From NCBI GenBank assembly GCA_035548515.1, contig DASZSW010000029.1, forward strand, positions 1-64,000: a stretch of DNA of 64,000 nt. The letters are read 5' to 3'. The notes under the pieces are model-generated. The model searched no databases, was not told the DNA's origin, and worked only from the letters and a program-made list of their open reading frames with translations. This stretch comes from DASZQY01 sp035548515 (GTDB lineage Bacteria > Pseudomonadota > Alphaproteobacteria > Rhizobiales > Kaistiaceae). Positions 43,116 to 50,963 of the stretch are shown piece by piece (position 1 is the stretch's first letter; each line of letters starts with the position of its first letter). The position numbers and the translations under genes were made by a program.

Positions 43116-44751
43116 GAAGCGACCGGTGAACGACGCGACCGCCCCGATCTTCGAGATAAAGGGACTGGACGTCCGCTTTGCCACGCCGGATGGCGAGGTG
43201 CATGCGGTTCGCGGTATCGACCTCGCCGTAAATCCGGGTGAAACCATTGCCATCGTTGGCGAATCCGGCTCCGGCAAAAGCCAGGCGATGATGGCCGTGA
43301 TGGGCCTGACCGCGCAGAACGGCAGTGTTTCGGGCTCGGTGAAATACCGCGGCGTCGAGATGGTTGGCCTCGACCAGCGCCATCTCAATCACATACGCGG
43401 CGTGAAGATTTCGATGATCTTCCAGGAGCCGATGACGTCGCTCGATCCGCTCTATTCCATCGGCCACCAGATCGCCGAGCCGCTGCGCTATCATCGCCAC
43501 CTCGACAAGACGGCCGCACGCGGGCGCGTGCTCGAGCTGCTTCGTCTCGTCGGCATTCCGAACCCCGAACGCCGCCTCGCTGCCTATCCGCACGAACTGT
43601 CCGGTGGTCAGCGTCAGCGCGTGATGATCGCAATGGCGCTCGCGAACGATCCCGATATCCTGATCGCCGACGAGCCGACCACCGCGCTCGACGTCACCAT
43701 CCAGGCGCAGATCCTCGACCTGCTCGCCGACCTCCGCAAACGCCTCGGTATGGCGATCGTCTTCATCACGCACGATCTCGGCATCGTCCGCCGCTTCGCC
43801 GACCGCATCAACGTCATGCGCCTCGGCGAGATCGTGGAAAGCGGTACGACGGCGGAGGTTATCGCCGCGCCGAAGCATCCCTACACGCAGATGCTGCTCG
43901 CTGCCGAGCCGGCCGGCGGGAAAGCTCCGCCGCCCGACGACGCGCCGATCCTTCTCGATGCGCGCAACCTCGCCGTCACCTTCACGATCGGCGGCGGGCT
44001 GCTCGCCGGCGCGCCCCATGTCATCCGCGCCGTGGACAACGTCTCGCTCCGCCTTCGCGAAGCACAAACGATTGGTATCGTTGGCGAATCTGGCTCAGGC
44101 AAATCAACGCTGGGCCGCATTCTCCTGCGGCTCGTCGAAGGCAGCGGCAGCGTCCGTTTCGAAAATCGCGAGCTGATGACGCTCGATCGGCGCGCGTTGC
44201 GGCCACTCCGCCGCGAACTGCAGATCGTCTTTCAGGATCCGTATGGCTCCCTTTCGCCACGCCTCACCGTCGGCGAGATCGTCACCGAAGGCCTGCTCGT
44301 GCACGAGCCGTCGCTGTCGTCCGCCGAGCGCGCTGAGCGCGCCGCGCAAGCGTTGTCCGAGGTTGGCCTCGACCCCGCGACGCGCAACCGCTACCCGCAC
44401 GAATTTTCCGGCGGCCAGCGCCAGCGCATCGCGATCGCGCGCGCGGTGATCCTCAAGCCGAAGGTGGTCGTACTCGACGAGCCAACCTCCGCATTGGATC
44501 GCAGCGTGCAGAAACAGATCGTCGAGCTACTCCGCCGCCTGCAGCGCGACCACGATCTCTCGTATCTCTTCATCAGCCACGATCTCGCGGTCGTGCGCGC
44601 GATGGCCGACTACATTCTCGTGATGAAGGACGGCAAGGTGGTGGAGGAAGGCGCGACCGAAGACGTCTTCGCCTCGCCTGCGCAGGAGTACACGAAGACG
44701 CTGCTCGCCGCCGCCTTCGACCTCACCGCCTTCGGCAGCAATGCAGCCTAG
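43105..44751 (+). CDS. ABC transporter ATPase with two fused nucleotide-binding domains (OppD-OppF type)
   Basis: A 548-residue protein with two ATPase units. Unit 1 has Walker A GESGSGKS near residue 53 and signature LSGGQRQR; unit 2 has Walker A GESGSGKST near residue 330 and signature FSGGQRQR. The Cys-rich segment seen in the fusion at 5563 is missing, so the linker and C terminus are shorter. It begins with GTG at 43105, overlapping oppC. It powers the Opp importer. Confidence 0.94.
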   Translation: MTDEKRPVNDATAPIFEIKGLDVRFATPDGEVHAVRGIDLAVNPGETIAIVGESGSGKSQAMMAVMGLTAQNGSVSGSVKYRGVEMVGLDQRHLNHIRGVKISMIFQEPMTSLDPLYSIGHQIAEPLRYHRHLDKTAARGRVLELLRLVGIPNPERRLAAYPHELSGGQRQRVMIAMALANDPDILIADEPTTALDVTIQAQILDLLADLRKRLGMAIVFITHDLGIVRRFADRINVMRLGEIVESGTTAEVIAAPKHPYTQMLLAAEPAGGKAPPPDDAPILLDARNLAVTFTIGGGLLAGAPHVIRAVDNVSLRLREAQTIGIVGESGSGKSTLGRILLRLVEGSGSVRFENRELMTLDRRALRPLRRELQIVFQDPYGSLSPRLTVGEIVTEGLLVHEPSLSSAERAERAAQALSEVGLDPATRNRYPHEFSGGQRQRIAIARAVILKPKVVVLDEPTSALDRSVQKQIVELLRRLQRDHDLSYLFISHDLAVVRAMADYILVMKDGKVVEEGATEDVFASPAQEYTKTLLAAAFDLTAFGSNAA

Positions 44752-45017
44752 CGGAACACCAGCAGCGCGCCGCCGAGCACGATCAGCGGCCATGCGACAA
44801 CCGGGCTGAATACTACCGCTAACGCCTTGTTTTCAGGCCGGAATCCGACGCCGTGCACCAGCGCCGCCGATACGCCGAGAAGCAGCAGCGGCAGCGCGGC
44901 ATGCAACATCGGCGTCATCGTCGTGCCGAGCGCGTACGGGTAGAGCATCAGCACCGCGCTGAGCGCGAGGCCCACCGCCAGCGACACGGCGCGCGTCCAG
45001 TCCACGGCAGCGGTCAC
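44748..45017 (-). CDS. ybgE: Cyd operon protein YbgE
   Basis: An 89-residue membrane protein with three hydrophobic segments. The motif LVHGVGFRP in the middle matches the IHGVGFRP motif of E. coli YbgE, and the gene has the same position, after cydX. The GTG start overlaps the cydX stop by 3 bp (GTGA). YbgE is a conserved cyd-operon member whose role in cytochrome bd is not established. It meets the rightward ATPase gene stop to stop, overlapping by 4 bp. Confidence 0.85.
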   Translation of the reverse strand: MTAAVDWTRAVSLAVGLALSAVLMLYPYALGTTMTPMLHAALPLLLLGVSAALVHGVGFRPENKALAVVFSPVVAWPLIVLGGALLVFR

Positions 45018-45130
45018 GGACGGCGGCGGCGCGCCGCGTTGTCGCTCTCGTGCACCTCAAGCCACATCGCGTTGAGGATTGCGAAGGCGCAGGCGAAGCC
45101 CGCGCCGAGAACCCAGGTGAAGTACCACAT
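45014..45130 (-). CDS. cydX: Cytochrome bd small subunit CydX
   Basis: A 38-residue protein read directly from the minus strand: MWYFTWVLGAGFACAFAILN, then AMWLEVHESDNAARRRRP. It matches CydX of E. coli (MWYFAWILGTLLACSFGV start; W-L-E near the membrane end), a single-helix subunit that stabilises the haem b595/d site of cytochrome bd-I. It lies 10 bp after cydB and overlaps ybgE by 3 bp. Confidence 0.92.
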   Translation of the reverse strand: MWYFTWVLGAGFACAFAILNAMWLEVHESDNAARRRRP

Positions 45131-45140
45131 CGCCTTCTCC

Positions 45141-46283
45141 CTAGTAGTTATGCGCGGTCGGATTCTCGACCGCCGCAACGGTGACGCGCCCGCGCAGCAC
45201 GCGATAGACCCACGCGGTGTAGATCAGGATGATCGGCAGGAACACGACCGTGACGAACAGCATGATCAGCAGCGTCGTCTGGCTCGACGACGAATCCCAC
45301 ACGGTGAGGCTCGCATTCGGATCGAGCGACGATGGCAGCATGAACGGGAACAGCGACAGACCCGCCGTCGCGATCACGCCGGCGATCGCGACCCCTGAGG
45401 CGACGAACGCCAGCGCGTAGCTGCGCCCGCCGACCAGCAGCGCCGACAGCGGCGCCGCGACATACACGACCAGCGGCGCCGCCAGCGCCCACGGATGGGC
45501 GCTGTAGTTGGCGAGCCACGCACCGCGCCCCACCGTCACCGTTTTGAGCAGCGGGTTCGACGGCCCGTCGCCCGTGGCCGTGCCGGTGATCGTGTAGCCA
45601 TCGAGCCCGAACGCCACCCAGAGCCCGGCGAGCGTGAACAGCACCAGCAGCGCCAGCACCGCGTAGCGCGAATACGTCGCCGCACGCGCCGCAACCGGTT
45701 CGCCCGCCTTCAGCGCCAGATATGTGCCGCCGTGCATGACCAGCATCGCGACGCTGGTGAGCCCGGCGAGCAGCGCGAACGGCGTCAGCAGCCCGAACAG
45801 GTTGCCCTCGTAGGCCATGCGCAGCGTGTCGTCGAATTTGAATGGCGCGCCGAGGAAGAGGTTGCCGAACGCCACGCCGAAGATAAGCGCCGGCACCAGC
45901 CCGCCGACGAACAGCGCCCAGTCCCACACTGTGCGCCAGCGCCTGTCGCCGAGCTTTGAGCGATACTTGAACCCGACGGGCCTTAGAATCAGCGACAGCA
46001 GCGCCAGGAACATGGCGAAGTAGAAGCCGGAGAAGGCGACCGCGTAGATCATCGGCCACGCCGCGAAGATCGCGCCGGCGCCGAGGATCAGCCACACCTG
46101 GTTGCCCTCCCACACCGGCCCGATCGTGTTGATCGCGACGCGCCGCTCGCTGTCGGTCTTGCCAACGAACGGCAGCAGCATCGCGGTGCCGAGATCGAAA
46201 CCGTCGGTGACGGCGAAGCCGATCAGCAGCGCGCCGAGCAGCAGCCACCAGATGAGGCGCAGAGTCTCGTAGTCGAACAGCAT
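45141..46283 (-). CDS. cydB: Cytochrome bd ubiquinol oxidase subunit II
   Basis: A 380-residue membrane protein with eight or nine helices. It opens MLFDYETLRLIWWLLLGALLIGFAVTDGFDLG and includes IGPVWEGNQVWLILGAGAIFAAWP, both strongly conserved in CydB. It forms the oxidase heterodimer with CydA. The gene follows cydA by 11 bp. Cytochrome bd takes electrons from quinol and reduces oxygen with high affinity. Confidence 0.97.
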   Translation of the reverse strand: MLFDYETLRLIWWLLLGALLIGFAVTDGFDLGTAMLLPFVGKTDSERRVAINTIGPVWEGNQVWLILGAGAIFAAWPMIYAVAFSGFYFAMFLALLSLILRPVGFKYRSKLGDRRWRTVWDWALFVGGLVPALIFGVAFGNLFLGAPFKFDDTLRMAYEGNLFGLLTPFALLAGLTSVAMLVMHGGTYLALKAGEPVAARAATYSRYAVLALLVLFTLAGLWVAFGLDGYTITGTATGDGPSNPLLKTVTVGRGAWLANYSAHPWALAAPLVVYVAAPLSALLVGGRSYALAFVASGVAIAGVIATAGLSLFPFMLPSSLDPNASLTVWDSSSSQTTLLIMLFVTVVFLPIILIYTAWVYRVLRGRVTVAAVENPTAHNY

Positions 46284-46294
46284 GGGTCGCCTCC

Positions 46295-47857
46295 CTACTC
46301 GGCCGGAACCATCGAAGGCACCGGCTCGGAGCCGGCCGCCTCACCCGGCCCCTGCCGGATCGCCTTCAGCATCAGGTAGACGTCGACGATCGCGAGCGTC
46401 GTGTAGAACACGATGAAGCCGACAAGCGTCGCCGCGACGTTCCCGGCCGAGATCGACGACACCGCGAGGAACGTTGGCAGCACGCCTTCGATCACCCACG
46501 GCTGGCGCCCGACCTCCGCCACGAACCAGCCGAGCTCCGCCGCGATCCAGGGCGCCGGCAGCGTGCACAGCGCGACCCAGAGGAACCAGCGATATCGCGT
46601 GAGCTCGCGCCGCGCCGACAGCCAGAAAGCGAACGCGAACAGCGCGATGAAGAAGAAGCCGAGCCCGACCATGATGCGGAACGACCAGAACAGCGGCGAG
46701 ACGTCCGGCACCGTCGTCCACGCCGCCTTGGTGATCTCGTCGGGCGTCGCGTTCAGAATATCCGGGCGGAATCGCTTGAGGAGCAGCGCATAGCCGAGAT
46801 CGTCGGCATGCAACGCAATGCTCGACCGTGCCGTCGTATCGTTGCGGTCGACCTTCAGCTTCTCCAGCCCGTCATAAGCCACCAGCCCAAGCTTGATGCG
46901 CGTCTCCGCGTGAGCGACCAGGTCGACGATGCCGGGCACCTCGGTGTTTATGGACCGCGTCGTGATTAGCCCGAGCAGCCACGGCACCTTCACCGCGTAG
47001 TCCGTCCGGTGCTCCTGCGCGTTGGGGATGCCGACGATCGTGAACGGCGCCGGCGCGGGCTCCGTCTCCCACATCGATTCGATCGCGGCGATCTTCATCT
47101 TCTGGTTTTCGGTTGCCGTGTACCCGCTCTCGTCACCGAGCACGACCACCGACAGCGCCGAGGCGAGGCCAAAACTCGCCGCTACCGTCATCGACCGCTT
47201 CGCGATCTCGACGTGCCGGCCGCGCAGCAGATACCAGGCCGAGATGGCGAGAACGAACACCGCGCCGGTGACATAGCCGGCGCTGACTGTGTGCACGAAC
47301 TTGTCCTGCGCCACCGGGTTGAAAATCACATCGCCGAAATTCGTCACCTCCATGCGCATCGTGTCGGGATTGAACCGCGCCCCCACCGGATGCTGCATCC
47401 AGCCGTTGGCGATCAGGATCCACAGCGCCGAAAGGTTGGAGCCGAGCGCCACCAGCCAGGTGACGGCGAGGTGCGAGACCCTGGAAAGCTTGTCCCAGCC
47501 GAAGAAGAACAGCCCGATGAACGTCGCCTCCAGGAAGAAGGCCATCAGCCCCTCGATGGCGAGCGGCGCGCCAAACACGTCGCCGACGTAGTGGCTGTAG
47601 TAGGCCCAGTTGGTGCCGAACTGGAACTCCATGGTGATGCCGGTCGCGACGCCCATGGCGAAGTTGATGCCGAACAGCACGCCCCAGAACTTCGTCATCT
47701 GCTTCCAGATTTCGCGCCCGGTCATCACGTAGACCGACTCCATGATGCCGAGCAGCAACGCGAGGCCCAGCGTCAGCGGCACGAACAGGAAGTGATACAT
47801 CGCGGTGAGGCCGAACTGCACACGCGACAGCGTGACAATGTCCATCACTTCGCTCAT
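46295..47857 (-). CDS. cydA: Cytochrome bd ubiquinol oxidase subunit I
   Basis: A 520-residue haem-binding subunit. The N-terminal LSRVQFGLTAMYHFLFVPLTLGL block carries the haem b595 ligand His22. GWMQHPVGARFN and the C-terminal GRQPWVIEGVLPT are conserved. The periplasmic Q-loop region (around residues 245-340) is of the short type. Its ATG overlaps the stop of the small upstream gene cydP by 3 bp (ATGA). Confidence 0.97.
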   Translation of the reverse strand: MSEVMDIVTLSRVQFGLTAMYHFLFVPLTLGLALLLGIMESVYVMTGREIWKQMTKFWGVLFGINFAMGVATGITMEFQFGTNWAYYSHYVGDVFGAPLAIEGLMAFFLEATFIGLFFFGWDKLSRVSHLAVTWLVALGSNLSALWILIANGWMQHPVGARFNPDTMRMEVTNFGDVIFNPVAQDKFVHTVSAGYVTGAVFVLAISAWYLLRGRHVEIAKRSMTVAASFGLASALSVVVLGDESGYTATENQKMKIAAIESMWETEPAPAPFTIVGIPNAQEHRTDYAVKVPWLLGLITTRSINTEVPGIVDLVAHAETRIKLGLVAYDGLEKLKVDRNDTTARSSIALHADDLGYALLLKRFRPDILNATPDEITKAAWTTVPDVSPLFWSFRIMVGLGFFFIALFAFAFWLSARRELTRYRWFLWVALCTLPAPWIAAELGWFVAEVGRQPWVIEGVLPTFLAVSSISAGNVAATLVGFIVFYTTLAIVDVYLMLKAIRQGPGEAAGSEPVPSMVPAE

Positions 47858-48018
47858 GGCGAGATTTCCTGCGTTGAGGTTATGCGCTGATCGACTGCCG
47901 CCGCATCGATGTACGGACGCTGGCTGGGGCCGAAGACGAAGAGAGCGGCGGCGATCACGATCACTGTCTTGAGGACGAGCACCACGGTGACATCGCGTGC
48001 CAGTGGATTTCTGAACAT
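47854..48018 (-). CDS. cydP: Putative small cytochrome bd subunit CydP
   Basis: A 54-residue single-helix protein read directly from the minus strand. It begins MFRNPLARDVTVVLVLKTVI and continues with VIAAALFVFGPSQRPYI. A positively charged N terminus, one membrane helix and the FGPSQRP end resemble proteins annotated as cytochrome oxidase putative small subunit CydP. Its TGA overlaps the cydA ATG (ATGA), so translation is coupled. GAGGG is seen 4 bp upstream of the ATG. Recognition rests on motif similarity from memory. Confidence 0.75.
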   Translation of the reverse strand: MFRNPLARDVTVVLVLKTVIVIAAALFVFGPSQRPYIDAAAVDQRITSTQEISP

Positions 48019-48053
48019 CGCACCCTCGCTATCAGTCAGCGGCCAGAGCCGCC

Positions 48054-48067
48054 TTGATCTGGATCAG
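48054..48067. promoter_or_regulatory. FNR/FixK box of the cyd operon
   Basis: On the minus strand this reads CTGATCCAGATCAA, which matches the FNR/FixK consensus TTGAT-N4-ATCAA at 9 of 10 positions. It lies in the gap between the fixJ stop and cydP. The FixK-like protein at 50286 has the ExxSR recognition motif for this half-site. A TGATAG sequence at 48029-48034 could be the -10 element, placing transcription start close to the cydP ATG. Confidence 0.75.
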
Positions 48068-48069
48068 TT

Positions 48070-48675
48070 TCACTCCGCCGCGCCGAGCGCCATGCGCACC
48101 AGCTCGGACAGACTCCCCGCCTGCATCTTGGTCATCACGTTGGCGCGGTAGATCTCGACCGTACGCGGGCTGATGCCGAGATCGAACGCGATCGTCTTGT
48201 TGGGATGCCCGGCCACCAGCCCGTCGAGCACCTGCTTCTCGCGCGCCGACAGCGTGGCGATCAGGGCCCGCGCCCGCGCGTGGTGCGACTCCACTTCGCC
48301 GTCATGCTTCTGCCGGTCGAGCGCCGCGCGGACGGCGCCCAAAAGGGTATCCTCGTCGAACGGTTTCTCCAGGAAATCCGCGGCCCCCAGCTTCATGGCC
48401 TCGACCGCCAGCGGCACGTCGGCATGGCCGGTGATCACGATGACCGGCAGCTTCACGCCGTCCGCATTGAGCCGCTGGAGCAGCTCCAGTCCCGTCATCT
48501 CTGGCATGCGGATGTCGGTCACCACGCAGCCCGCCGCGTCCTTCGGCAGCGCCGCCAGGAACGCCGCGCCGGAGGGATAGGCGACCGCCGGAATCTTCAT
48601 CGACGACAGCAGAAACGACAGCGAGTCGCGCACCGCATCGTCGTCGTCGATGATGTGGACGGTCGGCTCAGGCAT
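48070..48675 (-). CDS. fixJ: FixJ response regulator
   Basis: A 201-residue regulator. The receiver domain has acidic pocket IIDDDDAV, phospho-acceptor Asp54 (VVTDIRMP), Thr82 and Lys104 (EKPF). The C-terminal LuxR-type HTH (residues about 135-200) carries LSAREKQVLDGLVAGHPNKTIAFDLGISPRTVEIYRANVM, the FixJ pattern. It is phosphorylated by FixL at low oxygen and activates fixK-type promoters. Its start overlaps the fixL stop by 8 bp. Confidence 0.95.
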   Translation of the reverse strand: MPEPTVHIIDDDDAVRDSLSFLLSSMKIPAVAYPSGAAFLAALPKDAAGCVVTDIRMPEMTGLELLQRLNADGVKLPVIVITGHADVPLAVEAMKLGAADFLEKPFDEDTLLGAVRAALDRQKHDGEVESHHARARALIATLSAREKQVLDGLVAGHPNKTIAFDLGISPRTVEIYRANVMTKMQAGSLSELVRMALGAAE

Positions 48676-50149
48676 CCGCCATCTCCTGCTTCGTCACCGC
48701 GCGCAACGTGAAGCGGAAGACGGTGCCGCCGCCGGTGTTCTTCTCCGCCCAGATGCGGCCGCCGTGCGCATCGACGATCGTCCGCGAGATAGACAGCCCG
48801 ACGCCCATGCCCTGCCGCTTGGTCGTGACGAACGGCTGGAACAGTTGCCGCGTTACTTCCTCCGCCAGTCCCGGACCGGTGTCGGCGACCGCGACCTCGA
48901 CCATCGCGTCATCGCGCATCGAGGTCTGAACGGTCAGCTCCCGCCGCGGCGACTCGCTCATCGCCTCGATCGCGTTCCGCATCAGGTTGAGCAGCACCTG
49001 CTGGATCTGCACGCGGTCTGCCATCACCAGATCGGCCGCCGGATCGAACAGGAAGCGCACGCGCACGTCGTGTTCCTTCGCGCCGACCAGCGCCAGCGCG
49101 CTCGCCTCCTCGATCAGCTTGGGCAGACTCTCCACCCGCCGCTCGGTCTCGCCGCGCGAGACGAAATCGCGAAGCCGGCGGATGATTTCGCCGGCGCGCA
49201 GCGCCTGCTCCGTCGCCTTGTCCATCGCCTCGCGCACCGGCGCAACGGCGTCGTTGCCTTCCAGTAAGCGTCTGGAACCTTTGAGATAATTGGCGATCGC
49301 CGAGAGCGGCTGGTTGATCTCGTGGGCGAGCGTCGAGGCCATCTCGCCCATCGCCGTCAGCCGCGAGATATGCACCAGCTCGGACTGCAATTCCTGCAGT
49401 CGCGCCTCCGCTACCTGCCGCTCGGAAAGGTCGCGCACGAAGCCCGTGAAGAACCGCTGCCGGTTGGAATGCATCTCGCCGACGGACAACTCCATCGGGA
49501 ACGTCGAGCCATCCTTGCGCTCGCCGACGACGACGCGACCGATGCCGATGATGCGCCGCTCGCCGGTCGTCAGATACTTCGCGATGTAGCCGTCGTGTGC
49601 GTCCTTGTAGGGCGCCGGCATCAGCATCTTCACGTTCTTGCCGATCGCTTCCGCCGCCGAATATCCAAACAGCCGCTCCGCCGCCTTCGAGAACGACGAC
49701 ATGATGCCGTGTTCGTCGATCACGACCATCGCATCCGGCACCGTGTCGAGGATGGAGCTGAGGTGCGCCTCGCGCGCGCTGAGGTCGAGCGTGCGCTCCT
49801 CCGCCTCGCGCCGGCTTCGTTTGAGCCGATCGCCGAACCACGCGAGTCCGAGCCCCACTGAAACGAACGCGAGACTCGAGACTGCCTCCGGCACCGTCGA
49901 CCATCCTGAGGCCGAGTCGACGACCGCCGACCCCGCGAGTCCCAGGAGGGTTGCGAACACGCCCGGCCCGAAGCCGCCGAGCATCGACGCGGCGAGCAAC
50001 GCCGGCACGAACAGGATGAGCAGCGGCCGCCCGTCGAGGAACGGCCTCAGCGCCACGGCGACGCCAAGCGTCACTGCCACTGCGGCCACTGCGATGAGGT
50101 AGCCGTCGAGCCCGCTGCCGCCGATGCGTACCCGCGCCAACATATTCAT
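48668..50149 (-). CDS. fixL: Oxygen-sensing histidine kinase FixL
   Basis: A 493-residue sensor kinase. About four N-terminal membrane helices (residues 15-105) are followed by a haem-type PAS domain (about 130-250). The putative proximal haem ligand is His185 (KDAHDGYIAKY), and Arg205 (IIGIGRVVVGE) corresponds to the FG-loop Arg that senses oxygen. The kinase core has phospho-acceptor His276 (LAHEINQPL), an N box and a GMGVGLSISRTIV G box. Membrane-anchored like Sinorhizobium FixL. Paired with fixJ and divergent from a fixK-like gene. Confidence 0.95.
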   Translation of the reverse strand: MNMLARVRIGGSGLDGYLIAVAAVAVTLGVAVALRPFLDGRPLLILFVPALLAASMLGGFGPGVFATLLGLAGSAVVDSASGWSTVPEAVSSLAFVSVGLGLAWFGDRLKRSRREAEERTLDLSAREAHLSSILDTVPDAMVVIDEHGIMSSFSKAAERLFGYSAAEAIGKNVKMLMPAPYKDAHDGYIAKYLTTGERRIIGIGRVVVGERKDGSTFPMELSVGEMHSNRQRFFTGFVRDLSERQVAEARLQELQSELVHISRLTAMGEMASTLAHEINQPLSAIANYLKGSRRLLEGNDAVAPVREAMDKATEQALRAGEIIRRLRDFVSRGETERRVESLPKLIEEASALALVGAKEHDVRVRFLFDPAADLVMADRVQIQQVLLNLMRNAIEAMSESPRRELTVQTSMRDDAMVEVAVADTGPGLAEEVTRQLFQPFVTTKRQGMGVGLSISRTIVDAHGGRIWAEKNTGGGTVFRFTLRAVTKQEMADA

Positions 50150-50151
50150 CC

Positions 50152-50164
50152 GTAAGTGTTTTCC
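50152..50164. promoter_or_regulatory. Possible FixJ-binding sequence near fixL
   Basis: GTAAGTGTTTTCC resembles the GTAAGTAGTTTCC-like sites reported for FixJ at rhizobial fixK promoters. It lies 3 bp upstream of the fixL start codon. The match is by eye and imperfect. Confidence 0.3.
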
Positions 50165-50198
50165 GCCCTTTGCCTACCCCGTCGGCTCGGCCGTTTCA

Positions 50199-50218
50199 CC
50201 TAAGGGGAATCCCGTAGG
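50199..50218. promoter_or_regulatory. Symmetric operator upstream of the fixK-like gene
   Basis: A perfect dyad CCTA-N-GGG-N4-CCC-N-TAGG, ending 67 bp before the start codon. It is the most symmetric sequence in the fixL-fixK gap. The likely ligand is FixJ or FixK, but neither consensus fits exactly. Confidence 0.55.
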
Positions 50219-50285
50219 GAGATTACCTGAATTTCGGCCCGCTCTGCCGCTGGCTACGTTTGGTCATAGCTAAAGGAGAGGGGTC

Positions 50286-50951
50286 ATGCTGCACCAGACG
50301 ATCATCGCCAGCGAAACATTGCCACCGCCCGTCGCGCCCGGCGACGCGCTCGCCACTGCCTTCGCGCTCCGCGGCGCACCGATGCAGTTCGAGCGCAACG
50401 CCGAGATCTACGGCGAGGACGAGCCTGCCGAATATTTCTACGAGGTCGTGACCGGCGCCGTGCGCACCTACAAGGTGCTCGCCGACGGCCGCCGCCAGAT
50501 CGGCGCATTCCATCTGCCCGGTGACGTGTTCGGCCTCGAGGCCGGGATCGCGCACGGCTTCAGTGCCGAGGCCGTGGTCGATTCCACCATCCGCGTCGCC
50601 AGGCGCGCCAGCATTGTCGCGCTTGCAGCACGCGACGCGCATGTCGCCGCGGACCTGTGGACGGCGACAGCGAAGAGCCTCCGCGGCGCGCAGGAGCACA
50701 TGCTGCTTCTTGGCCGCAAGAATGCGGAAGAGCGCGTCGCGAGTTTCCTGCTGGCGATGGCCGGCATCTCCGGCGGCGAAATCATCGAGCTGCCGATGTC
50801 GCGCCAAGACATCGCCGATTACCTCGGCCTCACGATCGAAACCGTCTCGCGCACGCTCACCCACCTCGAGGCCAAGGCTGCCATCGCGCTGCCAAGCTCG
50901 CGCCGCGTCGTGGTGACGAGCCGCGCCAGCCTGCAACGCCTCGACGCCTAG
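50286..50951 (+). CDS. fixK: Crp/Fnr family regulator, FixK-like
   Basis: A 221-residue regulator with an N-terminal cyclic-nucleotide-binding-like domain (about 30-125) and a C-terminal winged helix (about 150-215). The recognition helix TIETVSRTL has Glu185-x2-Ser188-Arg189, the ExxSR motif that reads TTGAT half-sites. There is no cysteine anywhere, so it cannot hold an FNR iron-sulfur cluster. It should act downstream of FixLJ and activate the cyd operon. The ribosome-binding site is AAGGAGAGG. Confidence 0.88.
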   Translation: MLHQTIIASETLPPPVAPGDALATAFALRGAPMQFERNAEIYGEDEPAEYFYEVVTGAVRTYKVLADGRRQIGAFHLPGDVFGLEAGIAHGFSAEAVVDSTIRVARRASIVALAARDAHVAADLWTATAKSLRGAQEHMLLLGRKNAEERVASFLLAMAGISGGEIIELPMSRQDIADYLGLTIETVSRTLTHLEAKAAIALPSSRRVVVTSRASLQRLDA

Positions 50952-50963
50952 GAGACCCGACCC

